Shown piece after piece: positions 16,064 to 26,610 of a stretch of 64,000 bases of DNA. The DNA is from Acetobacterium wieringae (GTDB lineage: Bacteria; Bacillota; Clostridia; Eubacteriales; Eubacteriaceae). A model generated the notes under the pieces. It saw only the letters and a program-made list of their open reading frames with translations, made no database searches and was not told the origin of the DNA. Each line of letters opens with the position of its first letter. Positions within the stretch are counted from its first letter, which is position 1. The position numbers were made by a program, and so were the translations under genes. Location of the stretch: the NCBI RefSeq assembly GCF_001766835.1, contig NZ_LKEU01000039.1:62001-126000 (forward strand), in the 5' to 3' direction.

Positions 16064-19000
16064 TCAATTCTCCCGGGCAGCTCCGGCCTTTTGCGCATAC
16101 CAGATTGCTGCGATTTGTTCCAGGTATTCACTGACTGCTCCGATCCGGCTTTTGCGGATTGCAAGTTCCATTTTAAAAACCAGATTTTTTAATTCTTCCG
16201 CATTCATTCCTTCAAATATTCCTTTCAGCTGATGGGCAATCACTTCCATTAGTTCCAGATTTTCCTGATCCAACAGTTGCTGCAACTGATCAATTTTTTG
16301 TGTAACCGCATTCGGATCCTGACCATTTGGCTTGGGTGGTTTTATTAAAGCAGCTTCCGACATCAGCTGCACGTGCACATCAAAGCGATTGGTTGCGAGT
16401 GGCACAAATTGATTTTTTGCTTGCTGCTTATTATCCAGATATTTTTTTAGCAGGCTCTGCATCTCAAAGCGATCCACCGGTTTAGACAGATAACCATCCA
16501 TCCCGCTGGCTTTAAATGACGCTTCATCTCCTTTCAAGGCAAAGGCAGTCAGGGCAATAATGGGTGTCTTCTGATTAAGATGGTTTTCCTGTTTATATAG
16601 ATACCCATCTGAAGGATTATAATGTTGGCCCCCTCGGATGATCCGGCTTGCTTCAAGGCCGTCCATCTTTGGCATCTGGATATCCATTAGAATGAGATCA
16701 TACTTTTTTTGGGTCGCTGCATCAATACCCGCTACGCCATTTTCCGCCACATCGACAACGGCACCCATGCTTTTAAGCAATTTTGCTACAACAATCTGAT
16801 TGACCGGATCGTCTTCCACCAATAGGATCTGACATTCTGAAAAACTGCTGTCGTCCCGGGTATCCATAGCAGTTTGCCCAGGTTTTTTAGTAACAAGCAT
16901 TGGCAGAAAAACGGAAAAAGTGCTTCCGACCCCCAGTTGACTGCTGAAGGTCACACCACCACCCATCATTTCCAAGAGCTGCTTGGTGATCACCAGCCCC
17001 AAACCGGTCCCCCCGTATTCCCGGGTATAGGAACCGTCGATCTGGGTAAAGCTCTTGAAAAGCATGGAATAGTCTTTTACATCAATGCCGATCCCAGTGT
17101 CGGTGATGGCAATTTTTTGAATAATTTCGTAATTCTTTTCAGGAACGGGTTCCTGACTGACTATAATTTTAACCGAACCGGTATTGGTAAACTTGATGGC
17201 ATTACTGAGCAAATTATTGATAATCTGCTTAAGGCGCATGCTGTCACCGATGACAAAGTTTGAAATGATGCTACGATAGTCGACCGATAAGTCAAGACCC
17301 TTTTCCAGTGCATGTTTTTTATGGGCTTTAACCGTCGATTCGATCAGATCCATGAGATTAAAACTCATCGGATTAATCATCAATTTTCCGGCTTCCATTT
17401 TGGCAAAATCGAGAATGTCGTTGATGATCCCAATCAGCGAGCTGACACAGACCTTGGCAGTCCGCAGATTATCCTGCTGCTCCTCGGTCAACGGTTCCAG
17501 GGCGGTCAGATCAATCATCCCGACAATGCCATTAAGTGGCGTTCTTATTTCGTGGCTCATATTGGCCAGAAACTCGCTTTTGGCCCGATTGGCCTCCTCC
17601 GATCGGGCAATGGCCTGTTTTAATTTAATTTCGGTTTTTTTCTTGCTGTCGATGTCAGATGACAGCACCGCAATATATCCAGCTTCAGGGCTATATATTG
17701 AAGCCTCCACCCACTTTTTCAGGCGAATCATATAATATTCTTCAAGTTGGATGTTTTCTCCGCAACTAAAGACCTCCTGAAAGCGATTGAACAAACCCTG
17801 ACTTTCTTCGGTTTCCAAAAACCCCATTTCCGATAATTTGTGCCCAATAACCTCATCCCGCTTGATACCAAAGAGTCTTTCCGTAGCCAGATTCATTTCC
17901 ACCAGTTCGGCATCAACCAGATTTCGGCCTTCATCATAAAGGGCTTTGAAATAGGAAATACTGCTGTCCATGTATTTAAACAGCGAGTAGTATTTCTTCT
18001 GACTTTTTATAAACAACTCTTCAGCAAAGCGTTCGTCATGGATATCCAGAAACATCCCAATCATGCCAGCATATTCCCGGTTTTTATCATAGAAGGGTCG
18101 ACCCATTCCCCGGAAGGTGCGATAGGTATTGTTGGGGGCCAATAGCTCCAGCTCCATATTAAAGTTGGATTGTTCTTCCAGCGAATCTTTGAGAATATCG
18201 ATAAAGCGGGTCTGATCCGCTTTTTTCATATGACTCCGGATATCTTCCAGAAAAGACTCCCGGGCAATGTTCATAAAGGCTTTAAAGGTCTGATTAATGA
18301 AATCGCAGCGATGATCGTGGTCAATCCGAAAAATCATCACCGGTAAGCTGTCCAGTATCGAAAGACTGGACTCCCGGGCTTCCTTTAAGCCTTTTTCATA
18401 GTATACCTGCTCGGTGATATCGTCCAGGGTAATAATAAACTCAGCGTGGTTTGCGGTGACAATTGGCAGTACATTAAGGTTAATATAGCGGATTTCCTCG
18501 CTGGCCTGGTGGATGAAATTAACCCTTATGGACTTATCCCGTACCACGGCTTTGTCTGAGATGGCCCGGGTTACAATCCGGCGAAACTGACAGCTGCTGC
18601 AATTAAGTGAATAGCCACAGCCGCCATTGGCACTAAACACGCAAACCAGAGCGTCACCAAAGGCCTTCCCGGTGACCTGGGTTTCCTCCAGCTTAAAGGT
18701 TTTGAGAAAGGCCTGATTGACCCGGGTGATAGATTGCTCTTCGTCAATCACCAGCATACTGGTCGGCAGCAGATCAAACATCATTTTAAGATTGTTGCGC
18801 TCTTTTTTTATGGTTTTCTCGGCTTCGATAATCCGGGAAATATCCCGAAAGACCACAACCTTTCCTAGATAGTCTCCCACGTCTGACAGCAGTGGCGACA
18901 AATGCGCTGACAAATAGCTTTTATGGCCGTCCGGTCGGAGATAATAGCTGCGTCGGGGCAGTCCCACGGCTGTTGTGACTTGATTGTTTTCGCCATATTC

Positions 19001-19231
19001 CCAAAATTGAATCGGTTCCTGTTGACCATCCCGATACAGACGCAATACGTCATTAAGGGGTTTACCCAAAACATCTGACAGTCGCCGCCCCAGTATTCTT
19101 AGGGCTTCAGCATTGGCAAAGTCCAGCTGATTATCCAAATCACAGGTAATGATCGCATCGCCAGCGCTATTTAAAGTTGACACCAGCCAGGCTTTATCTT
19201 TGTTTTTGAGATGCAGTCTCATTTCATCCAT
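16064..19231 (-). CDS. Hybrid sensor histidine kinase with multiple PAS, receiver and HPt domains
   Basis: 1055 residues, no membrane helices. About four PAS domains (residues 10-135, 145-280, 285-405, 415-540) precede HisKA with FLANMSHEIRTPLNG (His near 567). HATPase follows with NNLLSNAIKFT, DTGIGI and GGTGLGL. Then come a receiver (VEDDPVN, LILMDIQMPKMDG, SKPVD) and a C-terminal HPt domain with AHQLKG. It thus carries all four modules of a His-Asp-His relay, and the adjacent single receiver could take the final phosphate. One PAS region has a cluster of cysteines (CGYSLNCSSCQF) that may bind a metal or sense redox. Its place among che genes suggests cross-talk with chemotaxis signalling. 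Confidence 0.9.
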   Translation of the reverse strand: MDEMRLHLKNKDKAWLVSTLNSAGDAIITCDLDNQLDFANAEALRILGRRLSDVLGKPLNDVLRLYRDGQQEPIQFWEYGENNQVTTAVGLPRRSYYLRPDGHKSYLSAHLSPLLSDVGDYLGKVVVFRDISRIIEAEKTIKKERNNLKMMFDLLPTSMLVIDEEQSITRVNQAFLKTFKLEETQVTGKAFGDALVCVFSANGGCGYSLNCSSCQFRRIVTRAISDKAVVRDKSIRVNFIHQASEEIRYINLNVLPIVTANHAEFIITLDDITEQVYYEKGLKEARESSLSILDSLPVMIFRIDHDHRCDFINQTFKAFMNIARESFLEDIRSHMKKADQTRFIDILKDSLEEQSNFNMELELLAPNNTYRTFRGMGRPFYDKNREYAGMIGMFLDIHDERFAEELFIKSQKKYYSLFKYMDSSISYFKALYDEGRNLVDAELVEMNLATERLFGIKRDEVIGHKLSEMGFLETEESQGLFNRFQEVFSCGENIQLEEYYMIRLKKWVEASIYSPEAGYIAVLSSDIDSKKKTEIKLKQAIARSEEANRAKSEFLANMSHEIRTPLNGIVGMIDLTALEPLTEEQQDNLRTAKVCVSSLIGIINDILDFAKMEAGKLMINPMSFNLMDLIESTVKAHKKHALEKGLDLSVDYRSIISNFVIGDSMRLKQIINNLLSNAIKFTNTGSVKIIVSQEPVPEKNYEIIQKIAITDTGIGIDVKDYSMLFKSFTQIDGSYTREYGGTGLGLVITKQLLEMMGGGVTFSSQLGVGSTFSVFLPMLVTKKPGQTAMDTRDDSSFSECQILLVEDDPVNQIVVAKLLKSMGAVVDVAENGVAGIDAATQKKYDLILMDIQMPKMDGLEASRIIRGGQHYNPSDGYLYKQENHLNQKTPIIALTAFALKGDEASFKASGMDGYLSKPVDRFEMQSLLKKYLDNKQQAKNQFVPLATNRFDVHVQLMSEAALIKPPKPNGQDPNAVTQKIDQLQQLLDQENLELMEVIAHQLKGIFEGMNAEELKNLVFKMELAIRKSRIGAVSEYLEQIAAIWYAQKAGAAREN

Positions 19232-19288
19232 CTGATTACTCCCGTCACGTTTTTTCTGAAGTCATAGCCCTATCCCGATGACTGGCTG

Positions 19289-21013
19289 TCAGTATTTACC
19301 ATACTCATCGTCACTGAGGATGATGGTTTTTGGGACTGGCGCATGGGTGCTCTGACCGGATCGCTTTTTAACCGACTGGCGGTTTTGTTCTTTCATGGTT
19401 TCAAACATCCGCATCATATCGGGGCTGACGTTTTCATAACCGGTCGCACCCATGAAACCGCTCCGTTTTAGTTTAAAGCGGGACACCTGTTCTTTAAGGA
19501 GTTCTGCCTGACTGGCCAATTCTTCGCTGGCGGCGGCCGTTTCTTGAGAGGTCGCCGAGGTTCCTTGAACAACATTGGCAATCTGGGTAATACCCTGATT
19601 GATCTGTTCCACACCAATCGCCTGTTCATTGGAGGCCACCGAAATATTATTAATCAGCCCGTAGACTTGTTCAATCGAGTCTACAATCGAAACCAGTGCA
19701 GCCGCCGTTTCATTGGCGATTTTAGTGCCACCTTCGACTTTTTTGATTGAACCTTCAATCAGGGCCGTAGTTTCCTTGGCGGCGCTGGCCGACCGGGCCG
19801 CCAGATTTCTAACTTCTACGGCGACAACGGCAAAGCCTTTGCCATTTTGTCCGGCTTTGGCCGCTTCAACTGCGGCATTCAGCGCCAGAATATTGGTCTG
19901 GAAGGCGATTTCATCAATTACCTTGATAATCTTGGAAATATTATTGGAGGATTCGCTGATGTCTTCCATGGAGCCCAGCATTTGTTGCATCCGGCTGTTG
20001 CCCTGGTTGGCATTTTCTTTGGTATCTTCAGCCAGCTGATTGGCCTGCTCGGCGTTTTCGGCGTTGAGCCGGGTTTGAGCGGCGATCTCTTCAATCGAGG
20101 CCGTCAGTTCTTCAATCGAAGAGGCCTGCTCGGTGGCACCCTGAGACAGTGAAATACTGGAATCGGAAACCTGCCGGGAACCTGAAGCGACCTGTTCAGT
20201 GGCTTCGTTAATATTGACCATCACCTCATTGATATTGGTGGCCATCCGATTAAAGGCGCTGGCCAGATCACCCATTTCATCTTTAGTATTGATGGCAATT
20301 GATACATCCAGATCCCCATCGGCCATCCGTTTGGAAGCATCCACCATTTGATGGACCGGTTTTTTGATGGTGGAGGCAATAAAGATCCCCAGCAGAATCG
20401 AAAGAACCATCCCGATAACGATCAAGATAATGGTCATAAAGGTTGAGGAACTGGCAATGGCACTATTGCCATCGGCCGTTTCGCCCGCCACCTGCAGTTT
20501 GATTTCAATCATCCGGGCAATATCACTTTCCATCTGGGCGGCGGCACTGGCATAGTCACCATTCTTCATCAGGGCAATGGCTTCGGCCTGTTTTCCCTGT
20601 CGTACCAGGGCAATGATGGCGGCACTGGCCTGATTCATCTTTTCTTTTTGAGCAATGGCGCTTTCCACCAGCTTTTTACCTTCTTCGGAAATCAGTGTCG
20701 TCTGAAAACTCTGTATTTTAGCATCAAACACCGTATTCTGTTCCTGAATACTGGCTTCCAGCCGGGCGATTTCATCGGCGTTACCGGATAAGATGATCCC
20801 GTTGACATCGTTGGTAATGCCTTTGTAAGCATCGGTGATATAAATCAGTTCGCCCAGAGGTACTGTCATTTTCTGATAGAGATAGGTATCCTGGCGATCC
20901 ACCGTCTGGATGTTGATAACGCCCATTACCCCAATACCACCGGCAATCAATGCAACCACAACAAAACCGAGAATCAACTTTGTGCCAATTTTCAGATTAT
21001 AAAACCATTTCAT
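19289..21013 (-). CDS. Methyl-accepting chemotaxis protein of locus 1
   Basis: 574 residues from the ATG at 21013, with GAGAGG 7 nt upstream. Membrane segment near 9-32, a four-helix-bundle sensor domain (33-190), a second membrane segment near 190-215, HAMP (216-270), then the signalling hairpin with the conserved tip [18 protein letters not shown]. Candidate methylation sites lie in the Glu/Gln-rich helices on either side. Its start overlaps the end of cheW by 17 nt. Ligand unknown. Confidence 0.92.
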   Translation of the reverse strand: MKWFYNLKIGTKLILGFVVVALIAGGIGVMGVINIQTVDRQDTYLYQKMTVPLGELIYITDAYKGITNDVNGIILSGNADEIARLEASIQEQNTVFDAKIQSFQTTLISEEGKKLVESAIAQKEKMNQASAAIIALVRQGKQAEAIALMKNGDYASAAAQMESDIARMIEIKLQVAGETADGNSAIASSSTFMTIILIVIGMVLSILLGIFIASTIKKPVHQMVDASKRMADGDLDVSIAINTKDEMGDLASAFNRMATNINEVMVNINEATEQVASGSRQVSDSSISLSQGATEQASSIEELTASIEEIAAQTRLNAENAEQANQLAEDTKENANQGNSRMQQMLGSMEDISESSNNISKIIKVIDEIAFQTNILALNAAVEAAKAGQNGKGFAVVAVEVRNLAARSASAAKETTALIEGSIKKVEGGTKIANETAAALVSIVDSIEQVYGLINNISVASNEQAIGVEQINQGITQIANVVQGTSATSQETAAASEELASQAELLKEQVSRFKLKRSGFMGATGYENVSPDMMRMFETMKEQNRQSVKKRSGQSTHAPVPKTIILSDDEYGKY

Positions 21014-21518
21014 CCTTGTACCTCTCATCTTTCTGATTGATTAGAATTTCTACTTCCTGGTTGGATAATAACTTGTCACAGTCCAGCAGTTGTTTGACCT
21101 CATTTCCCACCTTGCCGATGCTCTTAATAAACTGGTTGGAAATGCCCGAGCTGAGCATTGGTTGTTCAATAATGTCTGCCGCTTCAAACGAGATCACCTC
21201 TGAAACACTGTCCACGATCAGACCAACGGTATTTTTTCCGACATCGATCACAATCACACAGGACCGCTCATCATAGGGGACAAATTCTTTCTGAAAACGC
21301 AGACGCATATCCATTAAGGGAATGATCCGACCCCGGAGGTTAAATATCCCCCGGACATAGGCCGGTAGCTCCGGGACTTCGGTAAAAGGCAGGATGCCAA
21401 TAATCTCGGTCACATAACCAATCCATATTCCGTAGTACTCATTGGCCAGCTCAAAGGTTAAATACATCCCCTGTTGATCATCATCCTGATCAAATTCTTC
21501 GGTCGCTTCTTTTATCAT
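20997..21518 (-). CDS. cheW: CheW coupling protein of locus 1
   Basis: 173 residues. The CheW fold covers residues 18-160 ([22 protein letters not shown] and [18 protein letters not shown]). It links receptors to CheA. AGGAG stands before the ATG. It lies between cheA (98-nt gap) and the mcp gene, which it overlaps. Confidence 0.93.
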   Translation of the reverse strand: MIKEATEEFDQDDDQQGMYLTFELANEYYGIWIGYVTEIIGILPFTEVPELPAYVRGIFNLRGRIIPLMDMRLRFQKEFVPYDERSCVIVIDVGKNTVGLIVDSVSEVISFEAADIIEQPMLSSGISNQFIKSIGKVGNEVKQLLDCDKLLSNQEVEILINQKDERYKDEMVL

Positions 21519-21616
21519 CGTACCACTCCTATCTATATAAATATTAGTAATTGCGAAACTGACGTGAGCGCTTCAATTTTTAAGTTGATTTGATTCATAG
21601 CGGCTTTACCAAGCAG

Positions 21617-23743
21617 CTATTGGACGCGCAAACCGGTCAGGCCGCTGATATCCATAATCAGACTGATACTGCCGTCAGGCAGCAGGGTACAACCAGCCAG
21701 TCCCAGGACTTTTTTCATGGTATTGACATAATTGGGGAGTGCTTTAACCACCACTTGTTGCTGCCCCAGGAGTTCATCGGCAAATACGCAGATCACCTTT
21801 TCGTCCTGTTCCACCATAATCAGAATCCCCTTGGTCAGGTCGGTTTCGGCATTTTTTATCTGGTAATGCTTGTGGAGCCGGAGGATCGGGAAGCATTGCC
21901 CCCGCACCATCACCATTTCGTTGTTGTCCGGATCCATCATACAGTCCTTTTGATTGGGCCGGAAGGATTCAGAAATCGTCGTTATCGGGATTGTATAGCG
22001 CGATTTGCCAACCCGGATATTCATCCCTTCGACAATCGCCAGAGTCAGGGGGATTTTCAGGGTGATGGTGGTGCCCCGGTCTATTTCACTGTCCACCAGC
22101 ACTGTGCCACCAACCTCTTCGAGATTTTTGGTGACCACATCCATACCCACGCCCCGGCCGGAAAATTCGGTAATGCTTTCCTTGGTGGAAAACCCTGGCA
22201 GCAGAATCAGTTTAAAAATCTCCCGGTCGCTCATTTCCGCTTCGGGTTTGGTCAGAAGATCGTTTTCCCGGGCTTTTTGAAGAATTCGTTCCTTGTCCAG
22301 ACCCCGGCCATCATCCTTAATAACAATCAGCACATCACTGCCGACGTTTTTGGCTTCGAGAATGATCCGCCCGGCTTTTTCCTTGCCCTTGGCCAACCGT
22401 TCCTGCTCGCTTTCAATGCCATGATCAATGGCATTGCGGATGATATGCATCAGCGGATCGGATATATGCTCGATGATATTTTTATCGACTTCAGTTTCTT
22501 CGCCAAAGAGATCAAGCACCACTTCCCGGCTCAGTTTTTTACACATGTCCCGGACAATCCGGTTCATTTTGACAAAGGTGGTCGATAGCGGCACCATCCG
22601 AATCGACATGACCATGTCCTGAAGTTCCACCGTGATTTTATGAAGCTCAATGGCTGCTTTATGAAAGTTCTCGGACTGAATAATTTCCACTTCCGGGCAT
22701 TGGGTGACCATCGATTCGGTGATCATCAGTTCCCCCACCAGATTCATCATATTATCCAGTTTATCCACATTGACGCTGATCATTTTCTGGGTGGCCCCAC
22801 CGCTGCTTTTGGGGAGTTCCTCAGAAGCAGCCGAAAGGTTAGTGGGCGATATCGGTTTCGCCAGCTCCGGTTCCGGCAAAACAAAGCTTTCAGGGGGGGC
22901 TGTCGGCTCCTGCGGTTGCCTGAATAGATCCAGCCGTTCATCCTCAATTTCCCGGAACAGCAGCTGCTCCACATAGATAATATTTTCAAAATGAGATTTG
23001 ATTTCTTCATAGCCCAGCTCGGTTCTAAAATAGATTTCAAAACCATTTTCCCGAATATAGGCCGCTGTGTCGGGATTCTCAGCAATGTCGGCTGGTAAAT
23101 AATAAACCTCTTCGGCCAGCTCGGCCAACCCGAAGACCAGCGTATAAGCGCGGATATTTTCCATTGTGCAGTCGTCTTCATATTGAATAATCACCTGATA
23201 GCAGGAACCCGCAGCTTTCCCGTCGCTGTCCTGATTTGGTGACGCAGCAGTGGGCTCTGTTTTTTTTTCTTGAGGGATGTAATACTGCTGCTTTTTTTGC
23301 TGGCTCCGGTTTTGGCTGTCTTCCTCGCCAAAGATCTGCCGCAATTCGTCCAGAAATACTTTTAAAGATTCAATTAGAAAAGCAGGGTCACCGTCGGCGT
23401 CATAGCGATTGGTAATTTTTTCGATCTCCGCTTTAATAAAATCTACACATGACAACACCAGATCAGAAACTGCCGAAAAATCCAGTCCGGAGGGTTTTTG
23501 CTCACGGATATAGTAAAAAACATCCTCCATTGCATGGGCCACCTTTTCGATGTTATCAAATAGCATCATTGCCGATGAGCCCTTGATGGTATGCATAAAC
23601 CGAAAGATCTCACTGACATCATCCGGGGTGAAACCACCGTTTTTTTCACTGCAGATGATCACCTGCTCCAGCTGCTCCAGATTTTGGATCGTTTCAAAAA
23701 TGTAGACTTCCACCATTGGTTCGTTTTCGAAATTTCTTGTCAC
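21617..23743 (-). CDS. cheA: CheA histidine kinase of locus 1
   Basis: About 708 residues. The start is probably GTG at 23743, six bases after GTGAGGTG; a GTG at 23752 is also possible. Residues: P1 HPt with HTIKGSS (His near 50), a P2-like domain about 155-265, dimerisation domain (MISVNVDKLDNMMNLVGELM), HATPase (IIRNAIDHGIESEQER, DDGRGLD, GRGVGMDV) and a C-terminal CheW-like domain. A full-length canonical CheA. It is the first gene of a run that continues with cheW and mcp. Confidence 0.93.
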   Translation of the reverse strand: MTRNFENEPMVEVYIFETIQNLEQLEQVIICSEKNGGFTPDDVSEIFRFMHTIKGSSAMMLFDNIEKVAHAMEDVFYYIREQKPSGLDFSAVSDLVLSCVDFIKAEIEKITNRYDADGDPAFLIESLKVFLDELRQIFGEEDSQNRSQQKKQQYYIPQEKKTEPTAASPNQDSDGKAAGSCYQVIIQYEDDCTMENIRAYTLVFGLAELAEEVYYLPADIAENPDTAAYIRENGFEIYFRTELGYEEIKSHFENIIYVEQLLFREIEDERLDLFRQPQEPTAPPESFVLPEPELAKPISPTNLSAASEELPKSSGGATQKMISVNVDKLDNMMNLVGELMITESMVTQCPEVEIIQSENFHKAAIELHKITVELQDMVMSIRMVPLSTTFVKMNRIVRDMCKKLSREVVLDLFGEETEVDKNIIEHISDPLMHIIRNAIDHGIESEQERLAKGKEKAGRIILEAKNVGSDVLIVIKDDGRGLDKERILQKARENDLLTKPEAEMSDREIFKLILLPGFSTKESITEFSGRGVGMDVVTKNLEEVGGTVLVDSEIDRGTTITLKIPLTLAIVEGMNIRVGKSRYTIPITTISESFRPNQKDCMMDPDNNEMVMVRGQCFPILRLHKHYQIKNAETDLTKGILIMVEQDEKVICVFADELLGQQQVVVKALPNYVNTMKKVLGLAGCTLLPDGSISLIMDISGLTGLRVQ

Positions 23744-24197
23744 ATTTGTCACCTCACGTACTTCGATTTTTCTTGAACTATCTTTTGTCTACCACAAACT
23801 GAATTATTTCGCCCTGATCGGCTAAAGCATCCACTTATTTAATAATCTGTTGCAATATCATTACAGATTACCCAATTAATGCTTATTCCCTGTCATTTAT
23901 ACACCGATTTAGGGAATTTAAACAAAAAAATGATTTAGACGTTAATATTTCGAACAGTTCAGTTTTTTTTATCTATTTTTGCATAAATCCTGAGGCTTAT
24001 TCATCGTTGACTGAACCTTAGACGGCTAGCTGGGGAAAAAAAGACGTTGTCCAACCAGATTCAAACAATCCGGTCGTGCAACGTCTTTAACACGAAATTT
24101 TTTCTATTTTAAAGCAAATAGGTGATCATGCCATAGCAACCCACCCCTCGCATCAAAACGCACCTTTTTTTATTCTATCGGCACCTGCAGAAACGGG
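23744..24197. other. 454-nt gap upstream of cheA
   Basis: No coding sequence seen. It holds the terminator of the soluble MCP gene (24034-24088) and an inverted pair ATTCCCT/AGGGAAT (23885-23891 and 23911-23917). I could not pick out a convincing cheA promoter or a sigma-28 promoter by eye. Confidence 0.6.
24034..24088 (-). terminator. Terminator of the soluble MCP-like gene
   Basis: Outer stem AAAGACGTTG/CAACGTCTTT, inner stem ACC-GATT/AATC-GGT. On the minus strand it ends in TTTTTTTCCCC. Confidence 0.8.
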
Positions 24198-25154
24198 TTA
24201 ATCTGTGACCAGTTCAGCCAGCATGTTCTCCATTTGTTGCAGAAAATCAATGACACTGCAGATAATGGTGGATTTTTTGCTCATTTTTTGATTAAGCGTA
24301 TCAATTTTTTCACCAAACGAATCGACAACCTCTGAAATGGCCCCAAACCCTTCTGCTGCACCATTGATCCGCTCGCTGGTGGCATCAATGCCTTTGATGA
24401 TCTGTTTGCTGAAATTCTTAACCTCATCGGTACACTCGCTAACTTGGGTAATATTACTTTTTACCGCATTAACTTTATGCAGATTTGCCATACTTGCAGA
24501 CTTTGACACCTGAATTTCAATATTGACATCTTTGATGCTCTTATAAAGCGCTTTGACGCTGTCATCAATACCATCAACCAGTTCCTTGGTCGATGTCGAT
24601 AAGACCCGCATTTGCTGGGCGACCACGGCAAAAGCCCGGCCCGCCTCACCAGCCCGTTCGGCTTCAATGGAGGCATTAAAAGCCAGCAGGTTGGATTGCA
24701 TCGCTATACCATTAATACCGTTGGACATATTCTTAATGTTGGCAAAGTCTTTTTCCAACTGTAAAAAAACCTCGGCAATGTTATCAAGTTGATCATTGGT
24801 ATGTAAAATATTGTTTGCCAGTTCGGTTACATTTGTGCCGGTTTGATTAATCATCGTATCCGAGTTATCGATAACCGTATTAATCTGATTGGCATAGGAA
24901 CTGAAACTCTTAAAATCGTCATTAATATTGGTTGTCATTTCACTGATGTTGGTGATTTGCGAATAGGTTTTTGCCACATCATCCAAATAGTTTGAAACTT
25001 CCACCTCTTCCTGCATCAGCAGTTCGATTTTTTCTTCAATATGCTTAACGCCAAACTGGATGCTCTTTTCCATTGTTTTATCACGCTTTTTTATCATAAA
25101 ACCGGTTTCATTTATCATGCTGCTGTTCACACAATTATTTTCTAACAAGTTCAT
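24198..25154 (-). CDS. Soluble methyl-accepting-chemotaxis-like protein partnered with FIST
   Basis: About 318 residues from the ATG at 25154. The GGGAG is only 2 nt upstream, so the start is uncertain; the frame is open to 25211. No membrane helix or HAMP. The whole chain is helical, with the MCP tip recognisable as GINGIAMQSNLLAFNASIEAERAGEAGRAFAVV in shortened wording (about residues 150-185). It starts 10 nt after the FIST gene stop. It probably transmits a signal from the cytoplasmic FIST sensor to a CheA/CheW complex. Confidence 0.8.
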   Translation of the reverse strand: MNLLENNCVNSSMINETGFMIKKRDKTMEKSIQFGVKHIEEKIELLMQEEVEVSNYLDDVAKTYSQITNISEMTTNINDDFKSFSSYANQINTVIDNSDTMINQTGTNVTELANNILHTNDQLDNIAEVFLQLEKDFANIKNMSNGINGIAMQSNLLAFNASIEAERAGEAGRAFAVVAQQMRVLSTSTKELVDGIDDSVKALYKSIKDVNIEIQVSKSASMANLHKVNAVKSNITQVSECTDEVKNFSKQIIKGIDATSERINGAAEGFGAISEVVDSFGEKIDTLNQKMSKKSTIICSVIDFLQQMENMLAELVTD

Positions 25155-25164
25155 CTCTCCCACT

Positions 25165-26265
25165 TTATTCAAATACTGCCAGCACCATAGTCTGGTTGAA
25201 GTGCTGTTCATTCAGCTGCTCGCCATAGCCTGCAAAACCGACATAATTGCCCAGGGCGTTTCCGACTGTGGTGGCAAACTGATTTAACTCACCATTGGAT
25301 TCAAAAAGAATCGAACGAGCCAGACAATTGACCATTAGTGTCAAACTGGGGCGGCTGCATTCCTGCCGGGCCTTGTCAAGTGTTTTTTGAAGAACCGTTT
25401 GATAATCATCAGGCTCCAGTAGCACCATCTGGGAATTGTTGTAGATGCGGGCATGATATTCCATGCCGCTGCCATTGACAACCTGATTGTTCGCGACAAT
25501 AAACATTTCATTGCCAATAATCCGGCCCAATGGATAACTATCCAGATATTTGGGCAATTCACTGACCTTGACACCTAAGGCGGCAGCCATTACGGAAGCA
25601 GCCGGTTTGTGATCATATTCGTAGACAATCCGTTTGCGCACATCTACCTTGGTGGATTTAAAATAATGACGGGTCGGTTTATAGATATTCTCCCGGTATA
25701 AACGGATTTTTCCACCGAGGTTTTCAATCATCACAAAGACGCAGGCATCTTGGTAGACCTGACCGTTTAAAGCGATGATGGTTTTTTCGGCCCGTCCCCG
25801 GTCACCAGAAGAGCCGCCAAAAACCGGGATCTTCTTTTTTGACAGCACCGCATTGAGGGTTGACAAAACCAATTCCTCACAGCTGATCAGGGCGCTGGAA
25901 AACTCCAGGCAGATGGTATTCTGCGGTTTATTGAACCGGGCTGCCGCTTTTTCAACCTGCTCCACATATTTTAGCGGATATTTATCTGCATCTTTTAAAA
26001 GACCCGCTTCACAGACGATCCCATCTTCAAAACCGATGACTAACAGGCTGTCTTTATACGCCCCATCTTTACAAAAGGCCGCAAAGGTGGTAGCGCCCAT
26101 CGAAATAGCATCCGGAAATCGGGTCTTTATTTCTCTGGCATAGGCGGTAAAATCGTCCACCCCTGAAAAAAATAGAAGCAGCTGAGGCTTTTTCAGCTGA
26201 CTGGTCGCCTCGGTGACGGCGGCATCGGGATTGGCTTTAGAGCTTTTTCCTATCTTATAATTCAT
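25165..26265 (-). CDS. FIST-domain sensory protein
   Basis: 366 residues. FIST N domain (about 20-215; GATTFAAFCKDG and VFGGSSGDRG) and FIST C domain (about 215-350; NSQMVLLEPDD and FAGYGEQLNEQHFNQTMVL). FIST domains are predicted to bind small ligands such as amino acids and often occur beside chemotaxis genes. GGGAG precedes the ATG. It is the promoter-proximal gene of a pair with the soluble MCP-like protein. Confidence 0.88.
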   Translation of the reverse strand: MNYKIGKSSKANPDAAVTEATSQLKKPQLLLFFSGVDDFTAYAREIKTRFPDAISMGATTFAAFCKDGAYKDSLLVIGFEDGIVCEAGLLKDADKYPLKYVEQVEKAAARFNKPQNTICLEFSSALISCEELVLSTLNAVLSKKKIPVFGGSSGDRGRAEKTIIALNGQVYQDACVFVMIENLGGKIRLYRENIYKPTRHYFKSTKVDVRKRIVYEYDHKPAASVMAAALGVKVSELPKYLDSYPLGRIIGNEMFIVANNQVVNGSGMEYHARIYNNSQMVLLEPDDYQTVLQKTLDKARQECSRPSLTLMVNCLARSILFESNGELNQFATTVGNALGNYVGFAGYGEQLNEQHFNQTMVLAVFE

Positions 26266-26365
26266 TGTTACTCCCTTTCACATAACTAAACTGTCGATTT
26301 CCAAGTCATAGGGACAATACTATACCACTAAAAATATTAATTCAAGCTAACTTTTGTAAAGTTCT

Positions 26366-26421
26366 TCAAAAAAACAAAACTCAACTAATCGAGATTAGTA
26401 TCGTCTCGACTAGTTGAGTTT
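26366..26421 (-). terminator. Hairpin terminator between the FIST operon and the island
   Basis: AAACTCAACTA-a-TCGAGA / TCTCGA-c-TAGTTGAGTTT, followed on the minus strand by TTTTGTTTTTTT. It ends transcription coming from the AraC/GNAT remnant region. Confidence 0.8.
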
Positions 26422-26439
26422 ATCTTTAACCAGCACCTA

Positions 26440-26607
26440 TTAGTATCGTACAACAACTGTCAGACCGTCATCACAGCCCAGCAACGTGGCCAGTGGATAT
26501 AAAACCTGGTTGTTATCGATTATGATTTCCTGCTCGGCGGCCAACATAAGCAAGTCGATATAAGTATTCTTATCATAATTTGATTGAACAAACAGATTAA
26601 CATTCAA
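26440..26607 (-). pseudogene. Short remnant resembling a GNAT acetyltransferase N-terminus
   Basis: A 55-codon frame with a TTG start at 26607, right after the stop of the GyrI-like region. It reads NYDKNTYIDLLMLAAEQE, which resembles the start of GNAT acetyltransferases (YIDLLLLADEQE), then a non-matching tail. Too short for an acetyltransferase. Probably a decayed fragment; low certainty. Confidence 0.35.
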
Positions 26608-26610
26608 ATA

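Noticed and set aside
21590..22588. 332-codon plus-strand frame opposite cheA
   Set aside because: It is the mirror of cheA, His- and Phe-rich as such shadows are, with no RBS.
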